NCBI GenBank assembly: GCA_002730675.1
Contig: PCAV01000127.1
Location: forward strand, 1-7,886
DNA from: Rhodospirillaceae bacterium
Lineage (GTDB): Bacteria; Pseudomonadota; Alphaproteobacteria; Thalassobaculales; Thalassobaculaceae
Length of the DNA stretch: 7,886 nucleotides
Direction of reading: 5' to 3'
The translations under genes and the position numbers were made by a program. The notes under the pieces were generated by a model. It was not told the origin of the DNA. It searched no databases and saw only the letters and a program-made list of their open reading frames with translations. Positions 7,378 to 7,886 of the stretch are shown here, piece after piece (position 1 is the stretch's first letter; every line of letters starts with the position of its first letter).

Positions 7378-7467
7378 AATAGTGTAACGTTGTTATTAAA
7401 AAATTAGATTTAACTAATTGAATTAAATGAATAAAATTGTATCTTTCGCCCTCAGATCTAAGAGAAA

Positions 7468-7886
7468 ATGACTGATTCGGAACAAGACTTACCAGACATA
7501 AAAGGCGTTTCGATTGAAGGTGAAATGAAGCGCTCATATTTGGATTATGCGATGAGCGTTATTGTCTCTCGGGCACTCCCGGATGTCCGTGACGGACTTA
7601 AGCCAGTCCATAGAAGAATTTTATACGCTATGAAAGAAGGTGGGTACGATTGGACGCGTCCTTATAGAAAATCTGCAAGGATTGTCGGGGATGTAATGGG
7701 GCAATTTCACCCACACGGTGATAGCCCAATCTACGACTCTATGGTCAGAATGGCTCAAGATTTCTCTATGCGGTTGCCGTTTATCGATGGTCAGGGAAAT
7801 TTTGGCTCTATGGACGGTGACCCGCCTGCTGCACATAGATATACAGAAGCTCGTTTAGCCAAATCGGCAGAGGGCTTGCTACGAGA
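7468..7886 (+). CDS. gyrA: DNA gyrase subunit A, N-terminal part (3' truncated by window)
   Basis: The first 139 codons of GyrA, open to the right edge. GyrA is the breakage-reunion subunit of the A2B2 gyrase that introduces negative supercoils into DNA. The reading matches the family throughout: [20 protein letters not shown] (23-42), [13 protein letters not shown] (43-55), the winged-helix segment [23 protein letters not shown] (64-86), the [12 protein letters not shown] stretch (107-118) and the active-site RYTEAR with catalytic Y125. The quinolone-determining positions equivalent to E. coli Ser83 and Asp87 are S86 and D90, the sensitive-type residues. The residue two before the catalytic Tyr is His (H123), where Met is usual. 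The ATG at 7468 gives a normal alphaproteobacterial N-terminus; the purine-rich AAGAG just upstream is a weak, closely spaced ribosome site. It is driven by the promoter at 7349-7377. Confidence 0.96.
   Translation, partial: MTDSEQDLPDIKGVSIEGEMKRSYLDYAMSVIVSRALPDVRDGLKPVHRRILYAMKEGGYDWTRPYRKSARIVGDVMGQFHPHGDSPIYDSMVRMAQDFSMRLPFIDGQGNFGSMDGDPPAAHRYTEARLAKSAEGLLR

Noticed and set aside
7621..7836. Reverse-strand ORF inside gyrA
   Set aside because: Antisense shadow of highly conserved gyrA codons.
1..7886. Mobile elements, CRISPR arrays, tRNA or rRNA genes
   Set aside because: No transposase-like frame, no spaced direct repeats and no cloverleaf or rRNA-like stretch was found on either strand.

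Overview
The window looks like a housekeeping stretch of an AT-rich alphaproteobacterial chromosome, roughly 40% GC by eye. It could be a marine Rhodospirillales or SAR116-like lineage, but I cannot place it more finely. The evidence is the gene order secF / Mth938-like gene / squalene-phytoene-synthase-like gene, the uvrA <-> ssb divergence followed by gyrA, the presence of TrmFO, and alphaproteobacterial-looking UvrA and GyrA sequences.

Layout. (1) Positions 1-2303 hold a rightward operon. It starts with the 3' end of secF, then an intact Mth938-domain gene (bacterial relative of the complex I assembly factor NDUFAF3), then an intact squalene/phytoene synthase family gene with both Asp motifs. 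Last comes about 0.8 kb that I read as a heavily decayed second member of the same superfamily, of the non-catalytic NDUFAF6 type, broken by about six frame changes. A hairpin with a T-run ends this unit inside the 3' end of the convergent gene. (2) Positions 6531-2249 hold a leftward pair, uvrA (excision-repair ATPase) then trmFO (folate-dependent tRNA U54 methyltransferase). (3) A 237-bp divergent intergenic region contains a bulged dyad but no LexA box that I can see. (4) Rightward ssb is followed by a weak terminator, a good sigma70-type promoter, and the 5' end of gyrA, which runs off the window.

How it fits together. uvrA, ssb and gyrA form a DNA repair/replication/topology neighbourhood, with trmFO as a tRNA-modification passenger behind uvrA. 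The left operon joins protein export (SecF) to genes whose eukaryotic relatives (NDUFAF3 and NDUFAF6) assemble respiratory complex I. The most interesting point is that the NDUFAF6-type partner is a wreck, while a different, apparently catalytic member of the same fold sits intact between it and the NDUFAF3-type gene. I see no mobile element, CRISPR array, tRNA or rRNA. All family assignments are from recognition by reading; no database search was run.
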